Source: Pseudomonas entomophila
Lineage (GTDB): Bacteria > Pseudomonadota > Gammaproteobacteria > Pseudomonadales > Pseudomonadaceae
Reading direction: 5' to 3'
NCBI RefSeq assembly: GCF_029193575.1
Contig: NZ_JARGCS010000036.1
Span: 62,001-126,000 of the forward strand
Length of the DNA: 64,000 nucleotides
A model generated the notes under the pieces. The model was not told the DNA's origin. It worked only from the letters and a program-made list of their open reading frames with translations, and made no database searches. The position numbers and the translations under genes are program-made. Each line of letters opens with the position of its first letter. Position 1 is the first letter of the stretch. Below, one piece after another: positions 46,505 through 56,700 of the stretch.

Positions 46505-47446
46505 ATGCCCACCGCGCCACTGGCCGAACCCGGCATCCGCATCGGCCTGGCCGAGCTGATCGACATGCGCCATCGCGTGCGCGAGATCCAGCTGTTCTCC
46601 CGGCCCGGCCAACGCAGCCCGCTGGTTGGCCTGCACCATTCCAAGCTGCGCGGGCGCGGCGTGGATTTCGACCAGGTGCGCGTGTACCAGGCCGGCGACG
46701 ACGTGCGCAACATCGACTGGCGGGTCACCGCACGCACCCAGGAGCCGCACACCAAGCTGTTCCACGAAGAGCGCGAGCGGCCGATCTTCATCCTGGTCGA
46801 GCAGAGCCAGCGCCTGTTCTTCAGTTCCGGGCTGATGTTCAAGTCGGTGCTCGCCGCCCAGGCCGCCGCGCTGTTCGGCTGGGCCGCGCTGGGGCACAAC
46901 GACCGCATCGGCGGCCTGGTGTTCGGCGACAACGAGCACCACGAAATCAAGCCGCGGCGCAGCAAGCAGAGCCTGCTGCAACTGCTCAACCGCCTGGCCA
47001 AGGTCAACCAGTCGCTGCACACCGAGGCCGTGCCGCAACCCGACAGCCTGGGCCTGGCCCTGCGCCGCGCCCGCGAGGTGCTGCGCCCAGGCAGCCTGGC
47101 GATCGTCATTTGCGATGAACGCGCCCTGGGGCCATCGGTCGAGCAGCACCTGGCGATGCTCTCGCGCCACTGCGACCTGCTGCTGATGCCGATCAGCGAC
47201 CCGCTCGACCACGCCCTGCCCGCCGCCGGCCTGCTGCGCTTCGCCCAGCGCGGCGCGCAGCTGGAGCTCGACACCCTCGACGCCAACCTGCGCCAGCTCT
47301 ACCACCAACAGGCCGAGGCGCGCATCGAGCGCTGGGAGCTGCTGGCGCAAAAGTTGCGCGTGCTGCTGATGCCACTGAGCACCCAGAGCGAAATGATCGA
47401 GCAACTGCGCGAGTACCTCAACCAGCGCCCGGGAAGCACCCCATGA
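46505..47446 (+). CDS. DUF58 domain protein
   Basis: A 313-residue soluble protein with the DUF58 signature GRGVDFDQVRVYQAGDDVRNIDWRVTARTQEPHTKLFHEER, which in this family leads into a degenerate VWA fold (PIFILVEQSQRLFF). DUF58 genes almost always follow moxR, and the product is thought to be part of the MoxR client complex. It starts 4 bp after moxR and overlaps the next gene by ATGA. The ATG at 46505 begins MPTAPLAEPGIRIG. Confidence 0.9.
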   Translation: MPTAPLAEPGIRIGLAELIDMRHRVREIQLFSRPGQRSPLVGLHHSKLRGRGVDFDQVRVYQAGDDVRNIDWRVTARTQEPHTKLFHEERERPIFILVEQSQRLFFSSGLMFKSVLAAQAAALFGWAALGHNDRIGGLVFGDNEHHEIKPRRSKQSLLQLLNRLAKVNQSLHTEAVPQPDSLGLALRRAREVLRPGSLAIVICDERALGPSVEQHLAMLSRHCDLLLMPISDPLDHALPAAGLLRFAQRGAQLELDTLDANLRQLYHQQAEARIERWELLAQKLRVLLMPLSTQSEMIEQLREYLNQRPGSTP

Positions 47447-47937
47447 ACCCGCTGGACCAACTGCAACCGCTGATCGCCCCGCCGGCCATTGGCCTGTGGC
47501 CGCCGGCGCCGGGCTGGTGGGTGCTGCTCGCCCTGCTGCCGCTGCTCGGCTGGGGTCTTTGGCGACTGCGTCGCTGGCGCCCCGGCAAGCGTCGCGTGGT
47601 GCGCGCCGAGCAGCCGTTGGATTCGGTGCGCGTGGAGGCCCTGGCCGAGCTTGCCCGCCTGCCACGCCCCTACGACGGCGCCCCGGCCGGTGCCTGGCTG
47701 CAGCAGATCAACGCCCTGCTCAAGCGTCTGTGCCGCAGCCACTACCCCGGCGCCAACAGCCACACCCTCAATGGCCGCCAATGGCTGGCTTTCCTCGACA
47801 ACCGCTGCCCGGCCGCGGGCCTCACGCGTTGGATGGTGCTGGTCGAAGGTGCCTACAAACCCGAGTGCAAGCTCGACGACAAGGCCATCGCCGGACTCGC
47901 CCAGGCGGTCGAAACCTGGATCCGCAAGCATGTTTGA
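47443..47937 (+). CDS. DUF4381 membrane protein
   Basis: A 164-residue protein with one N-terminal membrane helix (PGWWVLLALLPLLGWGLWRLRRW) and a cytoplasmic helical domain (LNGRQWLAFLDNRCP). This is the DUF4381 family found only in MoxR/Bat operons. It overlaps DUF58 by 4 bp and the following VWA gene by 8 bp, so its translation is coupled to both. Confidence 0.88.
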   Translation: MNPLDQLQPLIAPPAIGLWPPAPGWWVLLALLPLLGWGLWRLRRWRPGKRRVVRAEQPLDSVRVEALAELARLPRPYDGAPAGAWLQQINALLKRLCRSHYPGANSHTLNGRQWLAFLDNRCPAAGLTRWMVLVEGAYKPECKLDDKAIAGLAQAVETWIRKHV

Positions 47938-49006
47938 ACTGGCCTGGCCGTGGATCTTCCTGGTGCTGCCGCTGCCCTGGCTGATGCGCCTGCTGCTGCC
48001 GGCAGCCGACAGCGGCGAGCCGGTGCTCAAGGTGGGCTTCCTCAACGAACTCGAAGGCCTGGCCGGGCGTCGCGCGCGGCTGAACCTGCCGACCTGGCGC
48101 CAGCAAGCGCCGTTCGTGGTGATCTGGCTGCTCCTGCTGTTGGCCGCCGCGCGCCCGCAGTGGCTGGGCGAGCCGGTGCCGGTGGCGGCCAGCGGCCGCG
48201 ACTTGCTGGTGGCGGTGGACGTGTCGGGCTCGATGGACTACCCCGACATGCAGTGGAACGGCGACGAACTCAGCCGCCTGGAACTGGTCAAGGCGCTGCT
48301 CGGCGACTTCCTCCAGGACCGCGAGGGTGACCGGGTGGGCTTGATCCTGTTCGGCAGCGAGGCCTACCTGCAGGCGCCACTGACCTTCGACCGGCGCACC
48401 GTGCGCACCTTCCTCGACGAAGCGCAAATAGGCATCGCCGGGCGCAACACGGCGATCGGCGACGCCATGGGCCTGGCGGTCAAGCGCCTGCGCCAGCGCC
48501 CGGCGCAGAGCCGGGTGCTGGTGCTGGTCACCGACGGCGCCAACAACGGCGGGCAGATCCACCCGCTGACCGCCGCGCGCCTGGCCGCCCAGGAAGGCGT
48601 GCGCATCTACACCATCGGCATCGGCGCCGACCCCGAGGCCAGCGGCACACCGGGCCTGCTCGGGCTGAACCCGAGCCTGGACCTGGACGAAGCCTCGCTC
48701 AAGGAAATCGCCGAGCTGACGCATGGCGCCTATTTCCGTGCCCATGACGGCGCGGAGTTGAACGCCATCGGCGACACCCTCGACCAGCTCGAACCGGTGG
48801 CCCAGCAGCCGACCCAGGCGCGCACCGCCAAGGCCCTGTACGCCTGGCCACTGGCCCTGGCGCTGTTGCTCAGCGTGCTGCTGGTGGTGGCCGTGCAGTG
48901 GCCGGACAACCTGCTGCAACGCCTGCTGCGCCGGCCACGCTTCCTGCAACCCCACCCGCAGTGGCGCGAGCGCCTCAAGCGTCTGCGCCTGAGGAGGCGG
49001 CGATGA
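47930..49006 (+). CDS. von Willebrand A domain membrane protein (BatA-like)
   Basis: A 358-residue protein with two N-terminal membrane helices, a VWA domain (about 90-285) and a C-terminal helix (about 312-330). The metal-ion-dependent adhesion site is intact: DVSGS at 97-101, plus threonine and aspartate positions further on (RNTAIGDA, VTDGANN). BatA-type proteins are MoxR clients in the inner membrane and have been linked to aerotolerance and envelope stress in other bacteria. Its end overlaps the next gene by ATGA. Confidence 0.9.
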   Translation: MFELAWPWIFLVLPLPWLMRLLLPAADSGEPVLKVGFLNELEGLAGRRARLNLPTWRQQAPFVVIWLLLLLAAARPQWLGEPVPVAASGRDLLVAVDVSGSMDYPDMQWNGDELSRLELVKALLGDFLQDREGDRVGLILFGSEAYLQAPLTFDRRTVRTFLDEAQIGIAGRNTAIGDAMGLAVKRLRQRPAQSRVLVLVTDGANNGGQIHPLTAARLAAQEGVRIYTIGIGADPEASGTPGLLGLNPSLDLDEASLKEIAELTHGAYFRAHDGAELNAIGDTLDQLEPVAQQPTQARTAKALYAWPLALALLLSVLLVVAVQWPDNLLQRLLRRPRFLQPHPQWRERLKRLRLRRRR

Positions 49007-50721
49007 TCGACCTCTGGCCACAATGGCTGCGCCCGCTCTGGCTGCTGGTCTTACCGCTGCTGGGCTGGCTGCTGTACACGCTCTGGCACCGGCGCAAGCG
49101 CGCCGGGCGCTGGCAATTGATCCTGCCGCCGCAGTTCCACGCCGTGCTGCTCGGTGGCGGCAGCGGCAGCACCAGCAAGCTGCCCTGGGTCGCCCTGGGC
49201 CTGGCCTGGCTGCTGGTGGTGCTGGCCCTGCTCGGCCCCAGTTGGCAGCGCCTTGAAGAAACCCGTCAACGCCCGGCCGACCCGCTGGTGATCCTGCTCG
49301 AGCTGACCCCGCAGATGCTCGCCGAGGACAGCCCGCCCAACCGCCTGGAACAGGCGCGGCGCAAGGTCCTAGACCTGCTCGAACAGCGCCGCGACAGCCA
49401 GACCGCACTGGTGGTCTACGCGGGCAGCGCACACACCCTGGTGCCGCTGTCGGACGACCTGGGAACCACGCGCAACCTGCTCGAGGCACTCGACCCGTCG
49501 ATCATGCCGCAGCCTGGCCAGCGTGCCGACCTGGCCGTGCAGAAAGGCCTGGCCCTGCTGGCACAGAGCGGCTTGGGCCAGGGCCGCCTGCTGCTGATCG
49601 GCTCGTCGCTGAGCCCCCAGGAGCAGCAAGGCATCACCCAGGCCATGGGCCGCCAGGGCCCGCCGCTGCTGATGCTCGGCATCGGCAGTGCCGACGGCGC
49701 GCCCGTGCGCCAGGCCAACGGCGAATTCCTCAAGGACGCCCAGGGCGGCATCCTCGTGCCACGTCTGGACAGCCCCGGGCTCAAGCGCTTCGTCGCCGAG
49801 ACCGGCGGGCGCTATCGCCACGCGCGCATCGACGACCTCGACCTGCGCGGCCTGGGCCTGTTCGACAACCCGCGACTCCTGCGCAACGACGGCCAGACCC
49901 TGCAACTGGACAGCTGGGCCGACCAGGGCTACTGGTTGCTGCTGCCCCTGCTGCTATTGGCCGCCTGCGCCGGGCGCCGGGGTTGGCTGTTCTGCCTGCC
50001 GCTGCTGCTGGCCCTGCCGCAACCGAGCCAGGCCTTCGAATTCCAGGACCTATGGCGCCGCCCCGACCAGCAAGGCCAACACCTGTTACAACGCCAGCAC
50101 CCGGCCGAAGCGGCCAAGCGCTTCGAAGACCCACAGTGGCGCGGCTTGGCGCTGTACCAGGCCGGCGACTACGAAGGCGCCGCCCAGGCGTTCGCCCAGG
50201 GCAACGACGCCGCGGCGCACTACAATCGTGGCAATGCCCTGGCCCGCGCTGGCGAATTGGACGCCGCGCTGGACGCCTATGAGCAAGCGCTGGAGCGCCA
50301 GCCCGACCTGCAAGCGGCGTTGCAGAACCAGGCGCTGGTCCAGCAGTTGCTGCAGGAGCGCCAGGGCCAGGCCGAGGCGCAAGCGGCCGCCGACCAGGCC
50401 CAGGGCACGCCCGGCAATGACAACGACGGCAACAGCAGCTCGGCCAACAGCCCGGTGCAAGGCTCGCCCGGCAACGAGGACCCGGCCCAGGCCCAGCCTT
50501 CCGGCGAGCACACCGGCAACGACCAGGCCCAGGCCAGCAACCAACCCGGCAACGACGACGGCGTCACCCAGCCGCCACAGCGACCGGTCTCCACCGGCCT
50601 CGACGCCGAACAGCGCCAGGCCCTGGAGCAATGGTTGCGGGAGATTCCCGACAACCCCGCGCAGCTGCTGCGGCGCAAATTCTGGTATGAACAGCAATTG
50701 CATCAGGAAACCCCACGATGA
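49003..50721 (+). CDS. VWA-TPR membrane protein (BatB-BatC fusion)
   Basis: A 572-residue protein combining two Bat parts. Residues 1-85 hold two membrane helices; 90-290 are a VWA fold; another membrane helix pair lies near 307-345. A TPR segment follows (about 375-455, YNRGNALARAGELDAALDAYEQALERQPD), then a low-complexity tail rich in N, G, Q and P. The MIDAS is broken: the DxSxS position reads ELTPQ (100-104), so metal binding is unlikely. It is translationally coupled on both sides by ATGA overlaps, with GAGGAGG embedded in the preceding gene. Confidence 0.88.
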   Translation: MIDLWPQWLRPLWLLVLPLLGWLLYTLWHRRKRAGRWQLILPPQFHAVLLGGGSGSTSKLPWVALGLAWLLVVLALLGPSWQRLEETRQRPADPLVILLELTPQMLAEDSPPNRLEQARRKVLDLLEQRRDSQTALVVYAGSAHTLVPLSDDLGTTRNLLEALDPSIMPQPGQRADLAVQKGLALLAQSGLGQGRLLLIGSSLSPQEQQGITQAMGRQGPPLLMLGIGSADGAPVRQANGEFLKDAQGGILVPRLDSPGLKRFVAETGGRYRHARIDDLDLRGLGLFDNPRLLRNDGQTLQLDSWADQGYWLLLPLLLLAACAGRRGWLFCLPLLLALPQPSQAFEFQDLWRRPDQQGQHLLQRQHPAEAAKRFEDPQWRGLALYQAGDYEGAAQAFAQGNDAAAHYNRGNALARAGELDAALDAYEQALERQPDLQAALQNQALVQQLLQERQGQAEAQAAADQAQGTPGNDNDGNSSSANSPVQGSPGNEDPAQAQPSGEHTGNDQAQASNQPGNDDGVTQPPQRPVSTGLDAEQRQALEQWLREIPDNPAQLLRRKFWYEQQLHQETPR

Positions 50722-52343
50722 GTCGCCTCGGCGTCTTTCTCCTGAGCCTTCTCTGGCTCACCCAGGCCCTGGCCCAGCCAGCGCTGCAAGCCAGCGTCGA
50801 CCGCACCCGCGTGGAGGCCGGCGAAACCCTGGAGCTGACCCTGGAAAGCCAGGACGTCACCCAGTTCGGCAAGCCCGACCTGCGCGCCCTCGACGAAGAC
50901 TTCGAAGTGCGCGGCACACGCCAGCTCAACAGCCTGCACAGCCTCGACGGCGAAACCCGCGCCAGCACCCGCTGGATCATCACCCTGCTGCCCCGGCGCA
51001 GCGGCAGCCTGCGCATCCCCGAACTGCAACTGGGCCAGTCGCGCAGCCAGGCCATCGATCTGCAGGTGCTGCAGGCCGACGCCAGCCGCCCGGACATCGC
51101 CTCCCAGGTGTTCATCGAAGCCACCCTCGACAGCAGCGCAGTCTACGTGCAGGCCCAGGCCGTGCTGACCCTGCGCATCTACCATTCGGTGTCGCTGTAC
51201 GACGACAGCAGCCTGAGCCCCTTGCAGTTGGAAAACGCCAAGGTCGAGCCACTGGGCGAGTCGCGCACCTACGAGAAGGAAATCAACGGCGTGCGCCACG
51301 GGGTGATCGAGACCCGCTACGCCGTCTACCCGCAACAGAGCGGTGAGCTGACGATCCCGCCGCTGACCTTCACCGCCACCGCCGCCGACAGCAGCGACCC
51401 CTCCGCCGCCGGCACCCGCAACGGCCGCCAGGTGCAAGTCAGCTCGCTGCCCCTGCGCCTCGAGGTACGTGCCATTCCCGCCGCCTGGCCACCCAACCTG
51501 CCCTGGCTACCGGCACGCAGCCTGAGCCTGGAGGAGCGTTGGAACCCCGACCCCGCCAAACAGCCAACCCAGATCGGCGACTCGCTGACCCGCAGCGTCA
51601 CGCTGCGCGCCGACGGCCTGTCGAGCACCCAACTGCCGCCGCTGCCGGCCACCGAGGCGCATGGCCTGCGCCGCTACCCCGACCAGCCGCTGCTGCGCAA
51701 CGAGATCAACGAACGCGGCATGACCGCCACCCGCGAGGAGCGCGAAGCGCTGGTGCCGACCCACAGCGGCAACCTGGTGCTACCGACGCTGGAAATCACC
51801 TGGTGGAACACCCGCGAGGACCACCTGGAACACAGCAGCCTGCCCGCGCGCAGCCTGAGCGTGGAAGACAACCCGGCGCTGAGCGCCGAGGCGCCGGTGG
51901 GCGACAACCGCGTCCGCCCAGGGCTGCTCTGGCCCTGGCAACTGGCGACCCTGGTGCTGGCGCTGACCACCCTGCTGGGGTTCACCCTATGGTGGCGGGC
52001 GCGCTCGCAGCCGGCAGTGGCGCGCGCCGCGCAAACCGGGCCGAGCCCGCGCACGCTGCTGGATGACCTCAAACGCACCTGCCTGGCCAACGACCCCCAG
52101 GCCACGCGCCAAGCGCTCGATGCCTGGGCGCGTCAGCAGCCGGAAACCCTGGCCGAGATGGCGGCGCGCTTCGTGCCGTTGTCCAATGCGCTGGACGGGC
52201 TCAATGGCGCCTTGTACAGCGAGAGCGGGCAGTTCTGGCAAGGGGATGAGCTGTGGCGGGCGATCGGGGCGATTCCAAGTGCCGGGCAGGTGCTGCTGCC
52301 TTCGGGCGAAAGCGGCAGCTTGCCGCCGCTCTATCCCAAGTAG
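50718..52343 (+). CDS. BatD family protein
   Basis: A 541-residue protein with a signal peptide (about 1-18, ending ALA), several periplasmic immunoglobulin-like beta domains (about 19-410), one membrane helix near 420-440 (LATLVLALTTLLGFTLWW) and a helical cytoplasmic tail. This is the BatD layout (oxygen tolerance, PF13584). It closes the MoxR/Bat operon; no obvious terminator follows in the 210 bp before sbcD. Confidence 0.9.
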   Translation: MSRLGVFLLSLLWLTQALAQPALQASVDRTRVEAGETLELTLESQDVTQFGKPDLRALDEDFEVRGTRQLNSLHSLDGETRASTRWIITLLPRRSGSLRIPELQLGQSRSQAIDLQVLQADASRPDIASQVFIEATLDSSAVYVQAQAVLTLRIYHSVSLYDDSSLSPLQLENAKVEPLGESRTYEKEINGVRHGVIETRYAVYPQQSGELTIPPLTFTATAADSSDPSAAGTRNGRQVQVSSLPLRLEVRAIPAAWPPNLPWLPARSLSLEERWNPDPAKQPTQIGDSLTRSVTLRADGLSSTQLPPLPATEAHGLRRYPDQPLLRNEINERGMTATREEREALVPTHSGNLVLPTLEITWWNTREDHLEHSSLPARSLSVEDNPALSAEAPVGDNRVRPGLLWPWQLATLVLALTTLLGFTLWWRARSQPAVARAAQTGPSPRTLLDDLKRTCLANDPQATRQALDAWARQQPETLAEMAARFVPLSNALDGLNGALYSESGQFWQGDELWRAIGAIPSAGQVLLPSGESGSLPPLYPK

Positions 52344-52553
52344 GTCCGCCGGTAGATTTTCTGCACGCTCAAGATCGAGCACCGCGCGGGCGGCGCTCGA
52401 TTTGCGCGGTACCATGAGCCTCAAGCGCACACCACGCGCGCACCTCGCAGCCAGCGTTGATCCCCCCACCCACAAACCCACTTGGGTTAACATACCGCCC
52501 TCGCTCCACGGCCACCCACGGCCCCTTTCCCGCTTCCATCCAACGGATCCTCC

Positions 52554-53792
52554 ATGCGTCTGTTCCACACCTCAGACTGGCACCTGGGCCAAAGCCTGCA
52601 CGGCCAGGAACGCGACTTCGAACACGCCTGCTTCCTCGACTGGCTGCTCGGCCAACTGCGCCTGCGCCAACCCGACGCGCTGCTGATCGCCGGCGACATC
52701 TTCGACACGGTCAACCCGCCGGTCAAAGCCCAGGAGCGGCTCTACGACTTCATCGTCCAGGCCCACGAGCAACAGCCGAAGCTGGACATCGTGATGATCG
52801 CCGGCAACCACGACTCGGGCTCGCGCATCGAGCTGCCCGCCGCGCTGATGCGCCGCCTGCGCACCCATGCGCTGGGGCGCGTGCACTGGCTAGACGAGGG
52901 CCAGCTGGACGCAGAACGCCTGTTGATCCCACTGACCAACGCCCGCGGCAAGGTCTGCGCCTGGTGCCTGGCCCTGCCCTTCCTGCGCCCGGCAGAGGTC
53001 ACCGGCCCGCAACTGGGCGACGACTACCTGCAAGGCATTACCCAGGTGCACCAGCAACTGATCGCCGCCGCCCTGGCCAAGCGCAAGAAGGACCAGGCGC
53101 TGGTCGCCATCAGCCACGCGCACATGGCCGGTGGCGCGGTGTCGGAAGACTCCGAGCGCAGCCTGATCATCGGCAACGCCGAAGCACTGCCAGCGCGGCT
53201 GTTCGACAAGGCCATCAGCTACGTCGCCCTGGGTCACCTGCATAAGCCGCAGAAGGTCAACCGCGAGGAACGCATCCGCTACAGCGGCTCGCCGATCCCG
53301 TTGTCGTTCGCCGAGATCGGCTACCCGCACCAGGTGCTGGAGGTGGAGCTGGACGGCGCCGAGCTGGTCAGCATCGAGCCGCGCCTGGTGCCGCGCGCCG
53401 TGGCCCTGCAACGTGTTGGCCCGGCGCCGCTGGCCGAACTGCTGACGCAACTGGCCGAGCTGCCGGTGGTCGACCTGCTCGAAGACCCCAATCGCCAGCC
53501 CTGGCTGGAAGTGCGCGTGCGCCTGGACGAGCCGCAGCCCGACCTGCGCCAGCAGATCGAGGCAGCATTGCACGGCAAGGCCGTGCGCCTGGTGCGCATC
53601 AGCGCCGAGTACGCCGGGCGTGACGCGCAGGATGACGACGCCCTGGAATTCGTCGAACTGAGCCAGATGACCCCGCAGGACCTGTTCAGCCGCGCCTGGG
53701 AGCAGGCCTACGGCAACCCCGCCGACGAACAGGCCCTGGCCGACTTCGCCCTGCTGCTGCAGGACGTGCAACTGGAGGAGGAGCAGCCATGA
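52554..53792 (+). CDS. sbcD: DNA nuclease SbcCD, subunit D (Mre11-like)
   Basis: A 412-residue metallophosphoesterase. The phosphoesterase motifs are complete: SDWHLGQ (D8, H10), GDIFD (D48), GNHD (N85-D87), ISHAHMAG and ALGHLHKPQ. SbcD is the exonuclease and hairpin endonuclease subunit that opens palindromes and processes ends with SbcC. It overlaps sbcC by ATGA. Palindromic REP sequences are abundant in this genome and would be natural substrates when extruded. Confidence 0.95.
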   Translation: MRLFHTSDWHLGQSLHGQERDFEHACFLDWLLGQLRLRQPDALLIAGDIFDTVNPPVKAQERLYDFIVQAHEQQPKLDIVMIAGNHDSGSRIELPAALMRRLRTHALGRVHWLDEGQLDAERLLIPLTNARGKVCAWCLALPFLRPAEVTGPQLGDDYLQGITQVHQQLIAAALAKRKKDQALVAISHAHMAGGAVSEDSERSLIIGNAEALPARLFDKAISYVALGHLHKPQKVNREERIRYSGSPIPLSFAEIGYPHQVLEVELDGAELVSIEPRLVPRAVALQRVGPAPLAELLTQLAELPVVDLLEDPNRQPWLEVRVRLDEPQPDLRQQIEAALHGKAVRLVRISAEYAGRDAQDDDALEFVELSQMTPQDLFSRAWEQAYGNPADEQALADFALLLQDVQLEEEQP

Positions 53793-56700
53793 AGATCCTG
53801 GCCATCCGCCTGAAGAACCTGGCCTCGCTCGCAGGCCCCGTGGACATCGACTTCACCGCCGAACCCCTGGCCAGCGCCGGCCTGTTCGCCATCACCGGGC
53901 CCACCGGCGCCGGCAAGAGCACCTTGCTCGACGCCCTGTGCCTGGCGCTGTTCGGCACCGTGCCGCGGCTCAACGACATCGGCCGCGAAGCCAAGGTGCC
54001 CGACGCCGACGGCGAAATCCCCACCTCCGACCCGCGCAACCTGCTGCGCCGCGGCACCGGCAGCGGCTTTGCCGAGGTCGATTTCGTCGGCATCGACGGC
54101 AAGCGCTACCGCGCTCGTTGGGAAGCCAACCGCGCCCGCGACAAGGCCAACGGCAAGCTGCAATTCAGCCGCCAGAGCTTCTACGACCTGGACAGCGAAC
54201 AGCTGCTGGCCAGCGGCAAGAGCGACTACAAGCAATTGGTCGAGGCGCGCCTGGGGCTGAACTTCGAGCAGTTCACCCGCGCGGTGATGCTGGCCCAGAG
54301 CGAGTTCGGCGCCTTCCTCAAGGCCGACGACAAAGAGCGCAGCGAGCTGCTGGAAAAACTCACCAACACGGCGATCTATACCCGCCTGGGCCAGCGCGCC
54401 TTCGGCAAGGCCCGGGAAGCCGGCGAGGCCCACAACGACCTCAAGAAGCAGGCCGAACACCTGCTGCCGATGGCCGCCGAGGCCCGCGCCGCGCTCGACC
54501 TGCAACTGGAAGAGGCGCAGCAGCACTTCAAGGCCGACCAAGCCCGCGAGCGCCAGTTCGAGCAGCAACGCGCCTGGCTGAACGAACAGCGCCAGTTGCA
54601 GGCGCAACACCAAGAGGCCAGCGCAGCGCTGACAAACGCCGAGCACGACTGGCAGCAACTGGCCGAGCAGCGCCTGGACCTGCAACGCCTGGAGCGCCTG
54701 GCGCCGCAGCGTCACCAGTTCCAACGCCAGCAGGACCTGACCACGCAACTGGCCCCGCTGGCCACCGAGCTGGCCGAACAGCAGCGCCAGCAAACCGACT
54801 TGCAAGGCCGTACCGGGCAATTGGAACAGGCACTGGGCGACGCACGACAAGCCTTGGAGCAGGCCCAGGCCAACCAGAGCGAAAACGCCCCACGGTTGCG
54901 CCAGGCCTTCGCCGAGCAGCACACCCTGGCGCGGCTGGAGCAAGAACTGGGCAAGCTGCGCGAAACCGCCGGGCAGGCTGAGCAGTCCACCCGCGAACTG
55001 CATGAGCACGTGCAGCTGCTCGACGAACAGCAACAGCGCAGCCAGCAGCAGTTGGCGCAGATCGACACCGCGCTGGCCGGCAGCGCCGCGCTGGCCGCCT
55101 TCGACCACGCCTGGCCGGCTTACCGCAGCCAGCTACAGCAGGTGTTGCAGGTGGCCAGCCGGCTGGCCAAGGGCAAGGAGGAACTACCTGGCCTGCAAGC
55201 CCAGGCCAGCCAGGCCAACACGCAGTTGCAGGAGCAGCGCGACGCCTTGGACGTGCTGTTCCGCGAGGCCGCCGCCGAACCCCAGGCCCTGGCCGAGCAA
55301 CTCGGCCTGCTGGGCGGCATGCTCCAGGACAACCGTAAGCAACAACGCGCAGTGGAAGAGCTGTCGCGCCTGTACACCCGCGAGCAGGAGCTGCAACAGG
55401 GCATCAGTGCCCTGCGCGAGCGCCAGCAACAGGCCCTGAAGGAACGCCAGCAGCTGATCGGCGAAGGCACGGCGGCAAAGGCCGAACTGGAAGCTGCCGA
55501 GCAGGCCCTGACGCTGACCCGGCAACTGCTGGAGCGCCAGCGCCTGGCCCGCAGCGCCAGCGTCGAGGAGCTGCGCGCGCAACTGCGCGAGGGCGAGCCC
55601 TGCCCGGTGTGCGGCAGCGCCGAGCACCCCTTCCACCAGCCCGAGGCGCTGCTGCACAGCCTCGGCCAGCACGACCAGGCCGAGGAAGCCGGCGCCGTGG
55701 CGCGGGTGGAACACCTCAGCACGCGCCTGATCGAGCTGCGTACACAGGTCGGCGTGGTCAATGCCCAGGTCAAGGATTACCAGCACCAGCAGGCGCAGTT
55801 GGCCGAGCAGTTGCAGCCACTGGCCGGCCAGCTCGCTGCCCATGCGCTGTGGCCGGCGCTCGAAGCCCACGACGACAAGGCCCGGGGTGCCTGGCTGGAC
55901 GGCCAACTGCGCCGCCTGGAGCAGGAAATCGCCCGTGACGAGCAACGTCAGTCGACCCTGCTGACCCTGCAACAGGATGCCGCCCGCCTGACCCAGCAGG
56001 TGCAAGCCGCCAGCGATGCCCAGCAGCAGGCGCAGCGCCGCCTGGAACAGCAGCACCAGGCGCTGGCCGCGGACGACGAGCGCCTGGAGCAGGCCCTCGC
56101 CGACTTCGCCAGCTTGCTGCCAGCCGACCTCCTCCAAGCCCTGCGCGACGAGCCGGCGCATGCCTTCCTGGCACTCGACCAGCAGGTCACCCAGCGCTTG
56201 CAGCAGCTCGACCAGCAAAAGGAAGAACAGCAGGAACTGCAGCAGCGCCAGCAACAACTGGAGCGCCTGCACGACCAGCAGCAGGCCCGCGTGCAGCGCC
56301 AGCAAGAACTGCAACAGCAGCTCGACGGCCAGGCCGCGCAGATGGACACCACCCGCGCCGCGCTCACCGACCTGCTGGGCGAGCACCCGTGCGCGGAAGA
56401 TTGGCAGCAGCACCTGGAGCAACAGGTCGAACAGGCCCGCGCCGCCGAAGCCAATACCGCGAGCCAATTGCAGGAAGCCCGCACCCAAGGCGTGCAACTG
56501 GCCGGCGAACTCAAGGCCAACACCGTGCGCCAACAGGCGCTGGAGCAGGAACACCAGCAGTTGCAGGGCCAGATCGCCCAATGGCGCGCCGAGCACCCGG
56601 AGCTGGACGACAGCGGCCTCGATCGCCTGTTGGCCATGGACGACGCCCAGGTCGGTGAGCTGCGCCAGCGCCTGCAAGGCGCGGAAAAAGCCATTGAGCA

